Assembly: GCA_019794795.1 (NCBI GenBank)
Contig: JAIMFC010000002.1
Coordinates: 187,860 to 251,859 of the forward strand
DNA from: Streptococcus gallolyticus
Lineage (GTDB): Bacteria > Bacillota > Bacilli > Lactobacillales > Streptococcaceae
Direction of reading: 5' to 3'
Length of the DNA stretch: 64,000 nucleotides
The notes below the pieces were generated by a model. That model did not search any database and was not told the origin of the DNA. It worked only from the letters and a program-made list of their open reading frames with translations. Of the stretch, positions 38,583-47,607 are shown piece after piece. The translations under genes and the position numbers were made by a program. The first letter of the stretch is position 1. Every line of letters starts with the position of its first letter.

Positions 38583-38663
38583 AGCCAGCGTCTTTAGGCG
38601 CTAGCTGATAATATGAGCTTGTAGTTCTTGTCATAACCACCCGTGAAAACGGGTGGTTATGAC
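38583..38663. mobile_element. Probable right end of the decayed IS200-like element
   Basis: Two hairpins: AGCCAGCG/CGCTAGCT (38583-38606, one mismatch) and a perfect 15-bp stem at 38630-38644/38649-38663 (GTCATAACCACCCGT with loop GAAA). IS200/IS605 elements have hairpins near their ends instead of terminal inverted repeats. The strong hairpin adjoins the niaX stop codon and may also act as its terminator. Assignment to the IS rests on proximity to the TnpA remnant. Confidence 0.5.
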
Positions 38664-38664
38664 T

Positions 38665-39201
38665 TTATAAAAAGTGAATTCCAACTCGATGCTTGAGAAT
38701 ACCAAAGAGAGAGTGGGCCAAGTAAAAATCAATGATGCCATGAATTAATGATCCCAGTCCGATAAGTACTAGTAAGGACAAAAAGTAATTAGGAGTGGGA
38801 TTTTCAGTAGCTGTTATAGCGTAGATGACAGCAAATTCAGTCAATCCATGTAACACGTTTAGGAATAGAGCGGAGAAGAAAGTGAGGGCAGTTTTGTGTA
38901 GTAAGAGAGGGTATTTTTGAAAAATAGAGGCCCCCACTGTAGCAAAAACAAGATGGGAAAGAGCTCGCAGAACGATAATCATTGGAAATCCGGCCATAAA
39001 AAAGCCAAGTGCTGTCCCTAAGGCAACGAGTACAGCAATCGGAAGAGAGAGAAATAGCGCAATGAATAGCGGGACATGACTGGCAAGGGTAAATGATGCT
39101 GGTCCAATTATTAATTTGATAGGCATAATCATTGGAATCAGAATACCAAATGCAACCAATATTGCAGTAAAAGCGAGCGATTTTGTTTGTCTTTTTTTCA
39201 T
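38665..39201 (-). CDS. niaX: Niacin ECF transporter S component (NiaX-like)
   Basis: 178 residues, six hydrophobic helices (LAFTAILVAFGILIPMIMP, HVPLFIALFLSLPIAVLVALGTALGFFM, and later FLSLLVLIGLGSLIHGIIDFYL). The size and the MKKRQTKSLAFTAILVAFGILIP opening match ECF substrate-binding S components that need a shared EcfAAT module. NiaX is assigned because NiaR, the niacin-responsive repressor, lies immediately upstream on the same strand and a strong palindrome sits in the promoter. The ribosome site AAAGGAG is clear. Substrate assignment is from context. Confidence 0.82.
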   Translation of the reverse strand: MKKRQTKSLAFTAILVAFGILIPMIMPIKLIIGPASFTLASHVPLFIALFLSLPIAVLVALGTALGFFMAGFPMIIVLRALSHLVFATVGASIFQKYPLLLHKTALTFFSALFLNVLHGLTEFAVIYAITATENPTPNYFLSLLVLIGLGSLIHGIIDFYLAHSLFGILKHRVGIHFL

Positions 39202-39227
39202 TGTTGTTTATCTCCTTTGTGAAATAA

Positions 39228-39273
39228 TTATAAATAAAAACATTACATGTGTCAAGACACCTGTAATGTTTTT
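39228..39273 (-). promoter_or_regulatory. niaX promoter and NiaR operator
   Basis: Minus-strand -10 TATAAT (39228-39233). Just upstream a large palindrome (39236-39247/39262-39273, arms AAAAACATTACA/TGTAATGTTTTT) has an inner GTGTC...GACAC pair, the kind of site known for NiaR. Its distal arm overlaps the niaR stop codon, so it may also act as niaR's terminator. Confidence 0.72.
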
Positions 39274-39793
39274 ATTCTTCATTCCATAATAAATGTGCGG
39301 CTGCCAGACTCTTCTTAATTTCTTCAAATTGCTCCTTGGAAGCACAGGAAATCGTATGAAGATGAAGTCCCTGAGTCAAGCTTGATAGTAGGGTGGCATT
39401 TGAATTCTTCATTTCCTTGATGAAATGATAGACATCCTCACTTGTCTCAATGTTAAGAACAGCAGTCAACATACCATAGATAGGATGCTCTACTTGGACA
39501 TCAAGAATGCTCCCTCCCTGATTGACAATGAGCAGCATTTCTTTTTCTGCATCTAGAGATTGATGTGAGCAGACAACTTTTCCTAAAAATGCATGTGAGT
39601 TCTTTGTCGGGGATAAAAGATAGCCTCTATGTGTGGATAAAATATCATGGTTTTCAGCACGTAACAGAGCAATATCTCCCACAATAATTTGCCGGCTCAC
39701 GGATAAATGTTTCGCCAAATAACTTGCTGAAATGGGGCGACTGGCATTTGATAAATATTCAATAATCAGTTGGCGTCGTTTTGTAGCTTTCAT
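39272..39793 (-). CDS. niaR: Niacin-responsive repressor NiaR (HTH_11 + 3H domain)
   Basis: 173 residues. An N-terminal winged helix (RRQLIIEYLSNASRPISASYLAKHLSVSRQIIVGDIALLR) is followed by a 3H domain with spaced histidines: H in VCSHQSLDAEKE, H in VEHPIYGML, and HLHTIS near the C-terminus. These bind metal plus niacin. NiaR represses NAD-precursor uptake genes when niacin is plentiful; here the target is niaX next door. The ribosome site is GGAGG. Confidence 0.9.
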   Translation of the reverse strand: MKATKRRQLIIEYLSNASRPISASYLAKHLSVSRQIIVGDIALLRAENHDILSTHRGYLLSPTKNSHAFLGKVVCSHQSLDAEKEMLLIVNQGGSILDVQVEHPIYGMLTAVLNIETSEDVYHFIKEMKNSNATLLSSLTQGLHLHTISCASKEQFEEIKKSLAAAHLLWNEE

Positions 39794-39865
39794 AGAACCT
39801 CCTAGTCTTTCTTTACATCATATCATAAATGAAATTTTTAGTCGCTAGATTACAAAATAAAAACT

Positions 39866-39894
39866 TTGAAAAAACTATATAAATACGCTATACT
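39866..39894 (+). promoter_or_regulatory. Promoter placed seven bases before an ATG (possible leaderless mRNA)
   Basis: TTGAAA (39866-39871), 17-bp spacer, TATACT (39889-39894). The conserved start ATG is at 39902, where transcription would begin. No ribosome site precedes it. Confidence 0.65.
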
Positions 39895-39901
39895 AGAAAA
39901 C

Positions 39902-40621
39902 ATGGTTGAATCATATAGTAAAAATGCAAATCACAATATGCGTCGTCCGGTTGTTAAAGAAGAAATTGTTGAGTTTATGCGGACTCGTCAAGCCCAAAAT
40001 ACAGGTTTTTTGAAAGAATTAGAAGAATTTGCTCGTCAAGAAAATATCCCCATTATCCAGCATGAAGTGGTGACCTATTTCCGTTTGTTTTTGCAAACGA
40101 TGCAGCCTCAGAATATCTTGGAAATTGGGACAGCGATTGGTTTTTCAGCTCTATTAATGGCAGACAGTATGCCTGAGGCAAAGATTACGACGATTGATCG
40201 TAATGAAGAGATGATTGGTTTTGCCAAGCAAAATTTTGCCAAGTATGATAGTTGCAAGCAAATTGAACTCCTAGAGGGAGATGCCTTGGACCTCTTGCCG
40301 ACCTTACCTGATGATGAATATGACTTTGTTTTTATGGATTCTGCTAAGTCCAAATACATTGTCTTTTTACCAGAAGTTTTGAAAAAACTAAAGGTTGGAG
40401 GGGTCATCATTTTTGATGATATTTTCCAAGGGGGAGACGTGGCGCGTGATATCATGGAAGTGCGTCGTGGACAGCGGACTATTTACCGAGGCTTGCAGCG
40501 TCTGTTTGATGCGACCTTGGACAATCCAGGATTGACAGCTAGCCTTTTACCACTTAGCGATGGCCTTTTGATAGTGAGAAAAAATTGTCAAACTATTTCG
40601 CTTTCGAATGAGGAAAATTAA
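39902..40621 (+). CDS. SAM-dependent O-methyltransferase (YrrM-like)
   Basis: 239 residues from MVESYSKNANHNMRRPVV. The class I methyltransferase fold of the catechol-O-methyltransferase-like family 3: ILEIGTAIGFSALLMADSMP (SAM motif I), ITTIDRNEEMIGFAKQNF, YDFVFMDSAKSKYIVFLPEVLKKLKVGGVIIFDDIF (metal-binding D and motif). In Bacillus YrrM relatives act on tRNA uridine derivatives (TrmR). The same is possible but not shown. The ATG immediately follows the predicted promoter with no Shine-Dalgarno site; an upstream TTG at 39866 lies in the -35 and is rejected. Confidence 0.88.
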   Translation: MVESYSKNANHNMRRPVVKEEIVEFMRTRQAQNTGFLKELEEFARQENIPIIQHEVVTYFRLFLQTMQPQNILEIGTAIGFSALLMADSMPEAKITTIDRNEEMIGFAKQNFAKYDSCKQIELLEGDALDLLPTLPDDEYDFVFMDSAKSKYIVFLPEVLKKLKVGGVIIFDDIFQGGDVARDIMEVRRGQRTIYRGLQRLFDATLDNPGLTASLLPLSDGLLIVRKNCQTISLSNEEN

Positions 40622-40681
40622 GCAAATTTTAAGCTTTTATGGTATAATGGTGGGGTTAACGAAAAAAGGAGAATTTTCAGA

Positions 40682-41668
40682 ATGAAAACTAAAAAAATTC
40701 TGGCTGGAGCTGTAACACTTTTGGCAGCTGTGACACTTGCAGCTTGTAGCTCAAACAGCAAAGACATTATCACAATGAAGGGTGGTTCTATCACAACTTC
40801 TGAGTTTTATGATCGTGTTAAAACAAACTCAAGTGCTCAAAAAGTATTGCTTGAATTGGTCATTTCTGACGTTTTTGAACAACAATACGGTAAAAAAGTG
40901 ACCGATAAAGAAGTAGACGAATACTACAACAAAATAGCAAAACAATACGGCAAGTCATTCTCAGCAGCTTTGACATCAGCAGGACTGACAACTGATACTT
41001 ACAAAAAACAAATCCGTGCCAACATGTTGGTAGATTACGCTGTAAAGGAAGCAGCCAAGAAAGAATTAACAGATACCAACTACAAAGCGGCTTATGATGC
41101 CTACACACCAGAAGTTTCTGCGCAAATCATCAAATTCTCAGATGAAGCAAAAGCGAAAGAAATCTTAGCTAAGGCACAAGCTGGTGAAGATTTTGCGACA
41201 CTTGCAAAAGACAACTCAGAAGATACAGATACCAAAGAAAAAGGTGGTGAAGTAAAATTTGATTCAACGTCAACAAGTGTAGCAACAGAAGTACAAACAG
41301 CTATCTTTGCCTTGGAAGAAGGCCAAGTTGGTGCTTCAGTTGTGAAAGTAACAGATGCTACAACGTATCAGTCATCTTACTATGTTGTAAAATTGACGAA
41401 GAAGACAGCTAAATCTGACAACTGGAAAGACTACAAAAAAGTCTTGAAGAAAGCTATCTTGGCGCAAAAACAAAGCGACTATACATTTAAAACAAATGTT
41501 ATTTCTAAAGCTTTGAAAGAAGCTAACGTGAAGGTGAAAGATTCTGCATTCTCAAATGTATTATCAAATTACATCACGACTGACAAGGATAGCAAGAGCT
41601 CTTCATCAGCAGCTGAAACTTCTGACTCAGCTACAAAAGAAAGCTCAACTTCATCATCAGACAAATAA
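40682..41668 (+). CDS. prsA: Foldase PrsA, parvulin-type lipoprotein
   Basis: 328 residues. A lipoprotein signal with lipobox LAAC (C22) then SSNSKD. The parvulin PPIase domain sits around residues 140-245 (SAQIIKFSDEAKAKEILAKAQAGEDFATLAKDNSED, KEKGGEVKF), flanked by the helical foldase arms. A Ser/Thr-rich tail (SSSSAAETSDSATKESSTSSSDK) ends the protein. It assists folding of exported proteins between membrane and wall. AAAAGGAG gives the start. It directly precedes the alaS T-box leader and follows the O-methyltransferase, an order seen in other streptococci. Confidence 0.93.
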   Translation: MKTKKILAGAVTLLAAVTLAACSSNSKDIITMKGGSITTSEFYDRVKTNSSAQKVLLELVISDVFEQQYGKKVTDKEVDEYYNKIAKQYGKSFSAALTSAGLTTDTYKKQIRANMLVDYAVKEAAKKELTDTNYKAAYDAYTPEVSAQIIKFSDEAKAKEILAKAQAGEDFATLAKDNSEDTDTKEKGGEVKFDSTSTSVATEVQTAIFALEEGQVGASVVKVTDATTYQSSYYVVKLTKKTAKSDNWKDYKKVLKKAILAQKQSDYTFKTNVISKALKEANVKVKDSAFSNVLSNYITTDKDSKSSSSAAETSDSATKESSTSSSDK

Positions 41669-41679
41669 GCGTAAGAATG

Positions 41680-41850
41680 GTAGAAAAACTCTTTCTGCAG
41701 AAAATTGGCGGTCGCTGCGAGCCATGAAAGACTTTCTACTTGCTACTTATGTAAGAAAAAATAATAAACTAAAAGGATGACAAGTTCATCGAATGAAGGT
41801 GGTACCGCGGTTTTTCGCCCTTCGTTTGATTGGATTTGTCATTTTCTCAT
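41680..41850 (+). promoter_or_regulatory. T-box leader of alaS
   Basis: Stem I is closed by GTAGAAA (41680-41686) with TTTCTAC (41733-41739). The conserved T-box AAGGTGGTACCGCGG is at 41796-41810, followed by TTTTTCGCCCTTCG. The T-box region can refold into a long hairpin (ATCGAATGAAGG paired with CCTTCGTTTGAT, extended by GACAA/TTGTC) that would serve as terminator or sequestering stem. Uncharged tRNA-Ala would stabilise the antiterminator and raise AlaRS. The specifier is probably an alanine GCN codon (GCC or GCT in stem I), not fixed here. Confidence 0.9.
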
Positions 41851-41864
41851 GACAAGGAGACATC

Positions 41865-44483
41865 ATGAAACAATTATCATCAGCACAAATTCGCCAAATG
41901 TGGCTTGATTTCTGGAAATCAAAATATCACTCCGTTGAACCATCAGCAAACTTGGTTCCTGTAAATGACCCAACCCTTCTTTGGATTAACTCAGGTGTAG
42001 CAACCCTTAAAAAATATTTTGACGGATCTGTTATTCCAGAAAATCCACGTATCACCAATGCACAAAAATCAATCCGTACCAACGATATTGAAAACGTTGG
42101 TAAAACAGCTCGTCACCACACCATGTTTGAAATGCTGGGTAACTTCTCAATTGGTGATTACTTCCGTGATGAAGCTATCGAGTGGGGCTTTGAGCTTTTG
42201 ACAAGTCCAGAATGGTTTGCTTTTGATAAAGACAAACTCTACATGACTTACTACCCAGCTGATACAGACTCATACAACCGTTGGATTGCGTGCGGTGTTG
42301 ATCCAAGCCACTTGATCCCAATCGAAGACAACTTCTGGGAAATCGGTGCGGGTCCTTCAGGTCCTGATACAGAAATTTTCTTCGACCGTGGCGAAGCCTT
42401 TGACCCAGAAAACATTGGTATCCGTCTTCTTGCAGAAGATATTGAAAATGACCGTTACATCGAAATCTGGAACATCGTATTGTCACAATTCAATGCGGAT
42501 CCGGCCGTTCCTCGTTCAGAATACAAAGAATTGCCTAACAAAAACATTGATACGGGTGCAGGTTTGGAGCGTTTGGCAGCCATCTTCCAAGGGGCTAAAA
42601 CAAACTTTGAAACAGACCTCTTCATGCCAATCATCCGCGAAGTGGAAAAATTGTCAAGTAAAACTTACGATCCAGATGGCGACAACATGAGCTTCAAGGT
42701 TATTGCCGACCACATTCGTGCCCTTTCATTTGCTATTGGTGATGGTGCCCTTCCAGGAAATGAAGGTCGTGGTTACGTTCTCCGTCGCTTGCTTCGTCGT
42801 GCGGTTATGCATGGTCGTCGTCTTGGTATCAATGAAACTTTCCTTTACAAATTGGTTGTAACTGTTGGTCAAATCATGGAAAGCTACTACCCAGAAGTGC
42901 TTGAAAAGCGTGAGTTCATTGAAAAAATCGTTAAACGTGAAGAAGAAACTTTTGCTCGTACTATTGATGCTGGTTCAGGTCACTTGGATCATTTGCTTGC
43001 GCAGTTGAAAGAAGCTGGACAAGACACGCTTGAAGGTAAAGACATCTTCAAATTGTACGATACTTACGGATTCCCAGTTGAATTGACAGAGGAGTTAGCA
43101 GAAGATGCTGGTTACAAGATTGACCACGAAGGCTTCAAAGCAGCCATGAAAGAACAACAAGATCGTGCGCGTGCGGCTGTTGTCAAAGGTGGTTCAATGG
43201 GCATGCAAAACGAAACCCTTGCAGGTATTACAGAAGAATCGAGCTTCAGCTACGAAGTATCAACCTTGGAAGCTAACTTGTCAGTTATCGTTGCGGACAA
43301 TGAGCGCACTGAGGCTATTTCAGAAGGTCAAGCCCTCCTTGTCTTTGACCAAACTCCATTCTACGCTGAAATGGGTGGTCAAGTTGCTGACCACGGTATC
43401 GTGAAAAATGACAAGGGCGACACAGTTGCGCGTGTGATTGATGTTCAAAAAGCACCAAACGGTCAACCGCTCCATACAGTTGAAGTCTTGGCATGCCTTT
43501 CAGTTGGCACAAGCTACATCCTTGAGATTGACAGCAAACGCCGTCTTGCTGTTGAGAAAAACCATACAGCAACTCACTTGCTCCACGCTGCCCTTCACAA
43601 TATCATCGGGGAACACGCAACTCAAGCGGGTTCACTCAATGAAGAAGGTTTCTTGCGATTCGACTTTACGCATTTTGAAGCGGTGACTGCTGAGGAACTC
43701 CGTGCGATTGAAACACAGGTCAATGAAAAGATTTGGGAAGCTCTTCCTGTGACAACAATTGAAACAGACGTTGAAACGGCTAAGTCAATGGGCGCAATGG
43801 CTCTCTTTGGTGAAAAATATGGTAAAGCTGTTCGTGTCGTTTCAATTGGTGACTACTCAGTTGAACTTTGTGGTGGTACTCACTTAGGTAACACTTCAGA
43901 GATTGGTCTCTTCAAGATTGTTAAAGAAGAAGGTATCGGTTCGGGAACACGTCGTATCCTAGCCTTGACTGGTCAAGCTGCTTTTGAAGCTCTCCGTTCA
44001 CGCGAAGATACCCTTAAAGAGATTGCTCAAACCCTTAAAGTTCCACAAATGGACCAAGTCCCAGCCAAAGTTGTAGCCCTTTCAGAAAACTTGCGTGATC
44101 TCCAAAAAGAAAATGCTGAGTTGAAAGAAAAAGCAGCAGCGGCAGCAGCTGGTGATGTCTTCAAAGATGTTAAAGAAGCTAATGGTAAATCATATATTGC
44201 TACACAAGTTTCGGTTTCAGATGCAGGTGCCCTTCGTACCTTCGCTGACAACTGGAAACAAAAAGATTACTCAGATGTGCTTGTTTTGGTAGCTGCTATC
44301 GGTGACAAAGTGAATGTCCTTGTAGCAAGCAAATCCAAAGAGGTTCACGCTGGTAATGTGATCAAAGTCTTGGCACCAATCGTATCAGGTCGTGGTGGTG
44401 GTAAACCAGACATGGCTATGGCCGGAGGTAGTGAGGCAAACAAGATTGCAGAGCTTCTAGCCGCTGTTCCATCACAATTTTAA
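41865..44483 (+). CDS. alaS: Alanyl-tRNA synthetase
   Basis: 872 residues, full length. Class II catalytic domain (residues 1-about 250, with [30 protein letters not shown]), tRNA-recognition helical domain, editing domain with [12 protein letters not shown] (HxxxH, about 565) and the zinc Cys/His CGGTH (about 667), and the C-Ala oligomerisation domain ending [21 protein letters not shown] precedes the ATG. Expression is controlled by the upstream T-box. The Ala-rich [11 protein letters not shown] hinge separates editing and C-Ala domains. Confidence 0.97.
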   Translation: MKQLSSAQIRQMWLDFWKSKYHSVEPSANLVPVNDPTLLWINSGVATLKKYFDGSVIPENPRITNAQKSIRTNDIENVGKTARHHTMFEMLGNFSIGDYFRDEAIEWGFELLTSPEWFAFDKDKLYMTYYPADTDSYNRWIACGVDPSHLIPIEDNFWEIGAGPSGPDTEIFFDRGEAFDPENIGIRLLAEDIENDRYIEIWNIVLSQFNADPAVPRSEYKELPNKNIDTGAGLERLAAIFQGAKTNFETDLFMPIIREVEKLSSKTYDPDGDNMSFKVIADHIRALSFAIGDGALPGNEGRGYVLRRLLRRAVMHGRRLGINETFLYKLVVTVGQIMESYYPEVLEKREFIEKIVKREEETFARTIDAGSGHLDHLLAQLKEAGQDTLEGKDIFKLYDTYGFPVELTEELAEDAGYKIDHEGFKAAMKEQQDRARAAVVKGGSMGMQNETLAGITEESSFSYEVSTLEANLSVIVADNERTEAISEGQALLVFDQTPFYAEMGGQVADHGIVKNDKGDTVARVIDVQKAPNGQPLHTVEVLACLSVGTSYILEIDSKRRLAVEKNHTATHLLHAALHNIIGEHATQAGSLNEEGFLRFDFTHFEAVTAEELRAIETQVNEKIWEALPVTTIETDVETAKSMGAMALFGEKYGKAVRVVSIGDYSVELCGGTHLGNTSEIGLFKIVKEEGIGSGTRRILALTGQAAFEALRSREDTLKEIAQTLKVPQMDQVPAKVVALSENLRDLQKENAELKEKAAAAAAGDVFKDVKEANGKSYIATQVSVSDAGALRTFADNWKQKDYSDVLVLVAAIGDKVNVLVASKSKEVHAGNVIKVLAPIVSGRGGGKPDMAMAGGSEANKIAELLAAVPSQF

Positions 44484-44491
44484 TTATTCAT

Positions 44492-44523
44492 AATCCATGT
44501 TTTGAACGTGGATTTTTTTTTTT
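44492..44523 (+). terminator. Terminator of alaS
   Basis: ATCCATG / CGTGGAT stem with one G-U pair, loop TTTTGAA, then a run of over ten T. Confidence 0.9.
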
Positions 44524-44574
44524 GCAAAAAATCATAAATACAACTAGATTTCACGAGTAGTGGTAAAAGGATGA

Positions 44575-44654
44575 ACATCTAGTTGATGGTGGATTCCAAC
44601 CTTGGAAGCGCCCTGTTTTATGAAGGAAATAAGGCGCTACCGCGGACCAGATGT
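44575..44654 (+). ncRNA. Structured element with a T-box-like motif downstream of alaS
   Basis: Closed by ACATCT/AGATGT (44575-44580/44649-44654). Inside are TTCCAA-CC-TTGGAA (44594-44607) and AGCGCC/GGCGCT (44607-44612/44633-44638). AAGGCGCTACCGCGG (44631-44645) equals the T-box at 41796 in 13 of 15 bases, but the UGGN bulge that pairs with the tRNA acceptor end is changed to CGCU. No terminator or gene start follows directly. It may be a decayed T-box or a small RNA; no known family is assigned. Confidence 0.5.
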
Positions 44655-44940
44655 GTGGTATCTATATAATATTTTGTTGTATAATTAGTAGTAGATATGT
44701 TTCTAATTTTTCTATACTTGATGTTATGACTTTTAGTATAGCTGATAAACATGTCTTTTTTTGTGCACTTTATTTTACAATACGGTGAAATTTATTTTTT
44801 ATATATAGGGAGAGGTTTTGGGAACAAAATTTAAAAAAATGGGACAATGTTGCAGTTAATACTTGGTAATCAATCAATATTTTATATCATCTTCTCATTT
44901 TTAGTATCAGTTATGTGACGTATTTTGAGAAAAAGCGCCT
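44655..44940. other. AT-rich intergenic region between structured element and the SUFU gene
   Basis: No ORF with a ribosome site was seen. A 7-bp stem CTATACT/AGTATAG (44711-44742) is present. The sequence is very AT-rich and otherwise unremarkable. Confidence 0.4.
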
Positions 44941-44952
44941 AAAAAATATAAG

Positions 44953-44980
44953 TTGAATGGTGGGTTTAATATGTTATAAT
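44953..44980 (+). promoter_or_regulatory. Promoter of the SUFU-domain gene
   Basis: TTGAAT (44953-44958), 16-bp spacer, TATAAT (44975-44980) with TGT just before it. The leader is about 90 bases, with GGAAAAGGGG near the ATG. Confidence 0.7.
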
Positions 44981-45074
44981 CTATCAGTGTTGTTTGTTGT
45001 AGGCGTTTTCTATTCGTTTACACCAAATAGCTAGTTAAAATGAATAATGTATAAATAATGGAAAAGGGGGCTAG

Positions 45075-45791
45075 ATGGGATTATTAAACTTTTTAATGAG
45101 AAAGCCAAAAACGGAAGAAAATATAAATACTTATCAAAATGCAGTAAGTGACTCCACAAAAGAAATTTCATCAGAAGAAGAAACACTACAGCAAAAAATT
45201 CCAGCTGGTTGGCAGGCTATTACAGATGCTTTTTTATTGTCTTATCCAGGACAAGATAAACCACGACAGTTAAGTGCCAGTCCTTCTCGTTTGGAAGGTG
45301 GAAACAGTAGCTTGGAAGGGATTAATGTATATGATGCTGGAGATTACTGGCATTTTGTAACCTATGGCTTATCAGATGTGTATGATCAAGGAACAGATGC
45401 AACTAGTTTTGGGATGGAATTTACCTATAAGCTGAAAAAACACCCTGATGATAAAGAAGAGGAAGTGATTATAGGTACTGCAAACTTATTGAAAAGTTTA
45501 GCGAGTTTGACACGTGAAAAGGGTGAACTCTTTGGTCCATACGAGTATGTCTATACCGGTCAGACAGAAGGGATTGACGTACACCAACAGTCTCTGTTGA
45601 CAGGCTTTATCTGTGTTCCGGATGATACAGTAGAAAAAATTCAGACATCAAATGAAGAAGTCCGATTTATTCAATTTGTTGGAGTGACAGATGCGGAGTT
45701 ACGCAGTCTGACAGATAGTCAGTCGGTGCAGCGTTTATATAGTGAGATACCGGACTTTATTACGGATTATCATAGACAGTCCGTGCGATAA
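45075..45791 (+). CDS. Suppressor-of-fused (SUFU) domain protein
   Basis: 238 residues, cytoplasmic, no signal peptide. After a polar N-terminus (to about residue 45) comes the SUFU-like block WQAITDAFLLSYPGQDKP, INVYDAGDYWHFVTYGLSDVYDQ and FGMEFTYKLKK, typical of bacterial SUFU family proteins. The C-terminal half follows with FGPYEYVYTGQTEGIDVH. Some bacterial members are immunity proteins near polymorphic toxins, but no toxin gene is visible here. It sits between alaS and the pilus locus, about 140 bases before pilF, with its own promoter. The role is unknown. Confidence 0.8.
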   Translation: MGLLNFLMRKPKTEENINTYQNAVSDSTKEISSEEETLQQKIPAGWQAITDAFLLSYPGQDKPRQLSASPSRLEGGNSSLEGINVYDAGDYWHFVTYGLSDVYDQGTDATSFGMEFTYKLKKHPDDKEEEVIIGTANLLKSLASLTREKGELFGPYEYVYTGQTEGIDVHQQSLLTGFICVPDDTVEKIQTSNEEVRFIQFVGVTDAELRSLTDSQSVQRLYSEIPDFITDYHRQSVR

Positions 45792-45932
45792 GTTTATCAT
45801 GGCCTCCATCTCTCAATTTCAGCGATAAAGTGTGAGAAAAAATTTTGCTAACAGAATTGTATCATTGTTCGAATGCAAAAATACTGAGTATGAAAAACAT
45901 AAATTAAAATTAACGAAAGGCGGTGAGGTAGT

Positions 45933-47606
45933 ATGGAAGTATTAGAAATTATGGTCCGTTCGCGCTTAATCAGCGAGGCTGATAGACAAAATATCATACA
46001 TGAAATGAAAGAAACAGATACTTCTCTTGAAAGATACCTTTTGAAAAAAAGATATGTCAATGAAGAAGATTTGTTGAAAGTATTAAGTTACTATTACAAA
46101 ACACCTCAAGTCAACCTTTCTCAGTTTTCGATTGATAAGGAAGCGGTAGCTAAGGTATCAGAAAAAATTGCACGTCGCCACTGCTTGATTCCTATCGCCT
46201 TTACAGAGGATGTGGAGCCAAGACTCATCGTTGCGATGGCAGACCCTAAAAATTACATCGCCTTGGATGATGTTCGAATTGTATCGAAGATGCCGATTGA
46301 ACCACACATTGGTTTGAGCGACGATATTCAAAAATATATTGACCAGTATTACTCACAGGGGGATGCAGCCCATCAAGCAGCTACAGAAATTGAGGGCTTT
46401 GGTGTTGAAGATGATGTCGTAGAAGAAGATATCACAATTAAAAATTCACCTGTAGTACGCTTGATTGACTCGATTGTTAGTCAAGCTATCAAAACACGGG
46501 TATCAGATATTCACATCGAGCCATTTGAAAAAGTCGTTCGCGTTCGCTTCCGTGTTGATGGAACGCTCGTTGAAAATATGCAGTTAAAGGCTTCTACGCA
46601 TTCTGCTATTGCTACACGGATTAAGATTATGAGTGGTTTGGATATTGCCGAACGTCGCATTCCACAGGATGGTCGGATTGAGACTACGATTGATGGACGT
46701 GAAGTGGATATGCGTGTATCTGTCCTTCCGACTGTTTTTGGTGAGAAGATTGTTATTCGGATTTTGAATCGGAATGCCACTCTTCTGAGTAAGGAAGAGC
46801 TTGGATTTTCACCAGCCAATGAAAAAATATTTGATGATATATTGAAAGCACCCGAAGGAATTATTTTGTTGACAGGTCCAACGGGGTCTGGTAAGACGAC
46901 CACTCTTTATACAGCCTTGCGCGAGTTAAACGACGTCGGAAAAAATATCATAACTGTTGAAGACCCTGTAGAATACAGACTGGACGGAGTTAACCAAGTA
47001 CAGGTGAATGTTAAAGCAGGTTTGACATTTGCCAGTGGTTTGAGAAGTATCTTGCGTCAGGACCCAGATATTGTCCTACTGGGGGAAATTCGGGATGAGG
47101 AGACAGCAAGTATCGCTGTCCGTGCCGCCATTACAGGTCACGTCGTTCTATCTACAATCCATACCAATGACACAGCTTCTACCGTCAACCGTCTGGTGGA
47201 TATGGGAATTAAACCCTACTTGGTTTCAACAGCCACTGTCGGGATTATCGCACAGCGCTTGATTAAACGCATCTGTCCGAAGTGTAAGACAGCCTATACT
47301 GTTGAAGGGAATCACTATCAGCACTTAGGTATCCACCCTGGAGATAAGCTTTACAAGGGTGAAGGTTGTAACTATTGCGGTGGAACTGGCTATTACGGTC
47401 GTATTGCGATTCATGAAATCATGGCCGTTACCAAAGAAATAAAAGCCATGATCAATAAAGGTGCGACAACCGCTGAATTGCGCAATCAAGCTCGTTCACA
47501 AGGGATGAGAGACTTGGCAGAAGAAGCAATAGAAACAGCTAAAAATGGGATAACGACAATGGAACAAGCAATGAAGATTGCATTTAGTCTAGAGGGAGAG
47601 GCCTAA
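45933..47606 (+). CDS. pilF: Type IV pilus extension ATPase PilF (PilB/GspE family)
   Basis: 557 residues. An N-terminal MshEN-like domain (VRSRLISEADRQNIIHEM... VNEEDLLKVLSYYYKTPQVNL) is followed by the secretion ATPase core: Walker A GPTGSGKTTT near residue 315, the Asp box VEDPVE, Walker B ILLGEIRDEETA and the His box HTNDTAS. A tetracysteine zinc site (CPKCKTAY... CNYCGGTGY) sits near the C-terminus and marks the extension ATPase. It powers pilin polymerisation. It is the first gene of the locus, with GGTGAGG before ATG 45933, and ends one base before pilT. The name follows the S. sanguinis scheme. Confidence 0.95.
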   Translation: MEVLEIMVRSRLISEADRQNIIHEMKETDTSLERYLLKKRYVNEEDLLKVLSYYYKTPQVNLSQFSIDKEAVAKVSEKIARRHCLIPIAFTEDVEPRLIVAMADPKNYIALDDVRIVSKMPIEPHIGLSDDIQKYIDQYYSQGDAAHQAATEIEGFGVEDDVVEEDITIKNSPVVRLIDSIVSQAIKTRVSDIHIEPFEKVVRVRFRVDGTLVENMQLKASTHSAIATRIKIMSGLDIAERRIPQDGRIETTIDGREVDMRVSVLPTVFGEKIVIRILNRNATLLSKEELGFSPANEKIFDDILKAPEGIILLTGPTGSGKTTTLYTALRELNDVGKNIITVEDPVEYRLDGVNQVQVNVKAGLTFASGLRSILRQDPDIVLLGEIRDEETASIAVRAAITGHVVLSTIHTNDTASTVNRLVDMGIKPYLVSTATVGIIAQRLIKRICPKCKTAYTVEGNHYQHLGIHPGDKLYKGEGCNYCGGTGYYGRIAIHEIMAVTKEIKAMINKGATTAELRNQARSQGMRDLAEEAIETAKNGITTMEQAMKIAFSLEGEA

Positions 47607-47607
47607 G

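Noticed and set aside
44607..44660. Second functional T-box
   Set aside because: The UGGN bulge needed for tRNA acceptor pairing is absent, and no terminator or synthetase gene follows.
44812..44940. Small gene in the AT-rich gap before the SUFU gene
   Set aside because: No start codon with ribosome site and only short frames.
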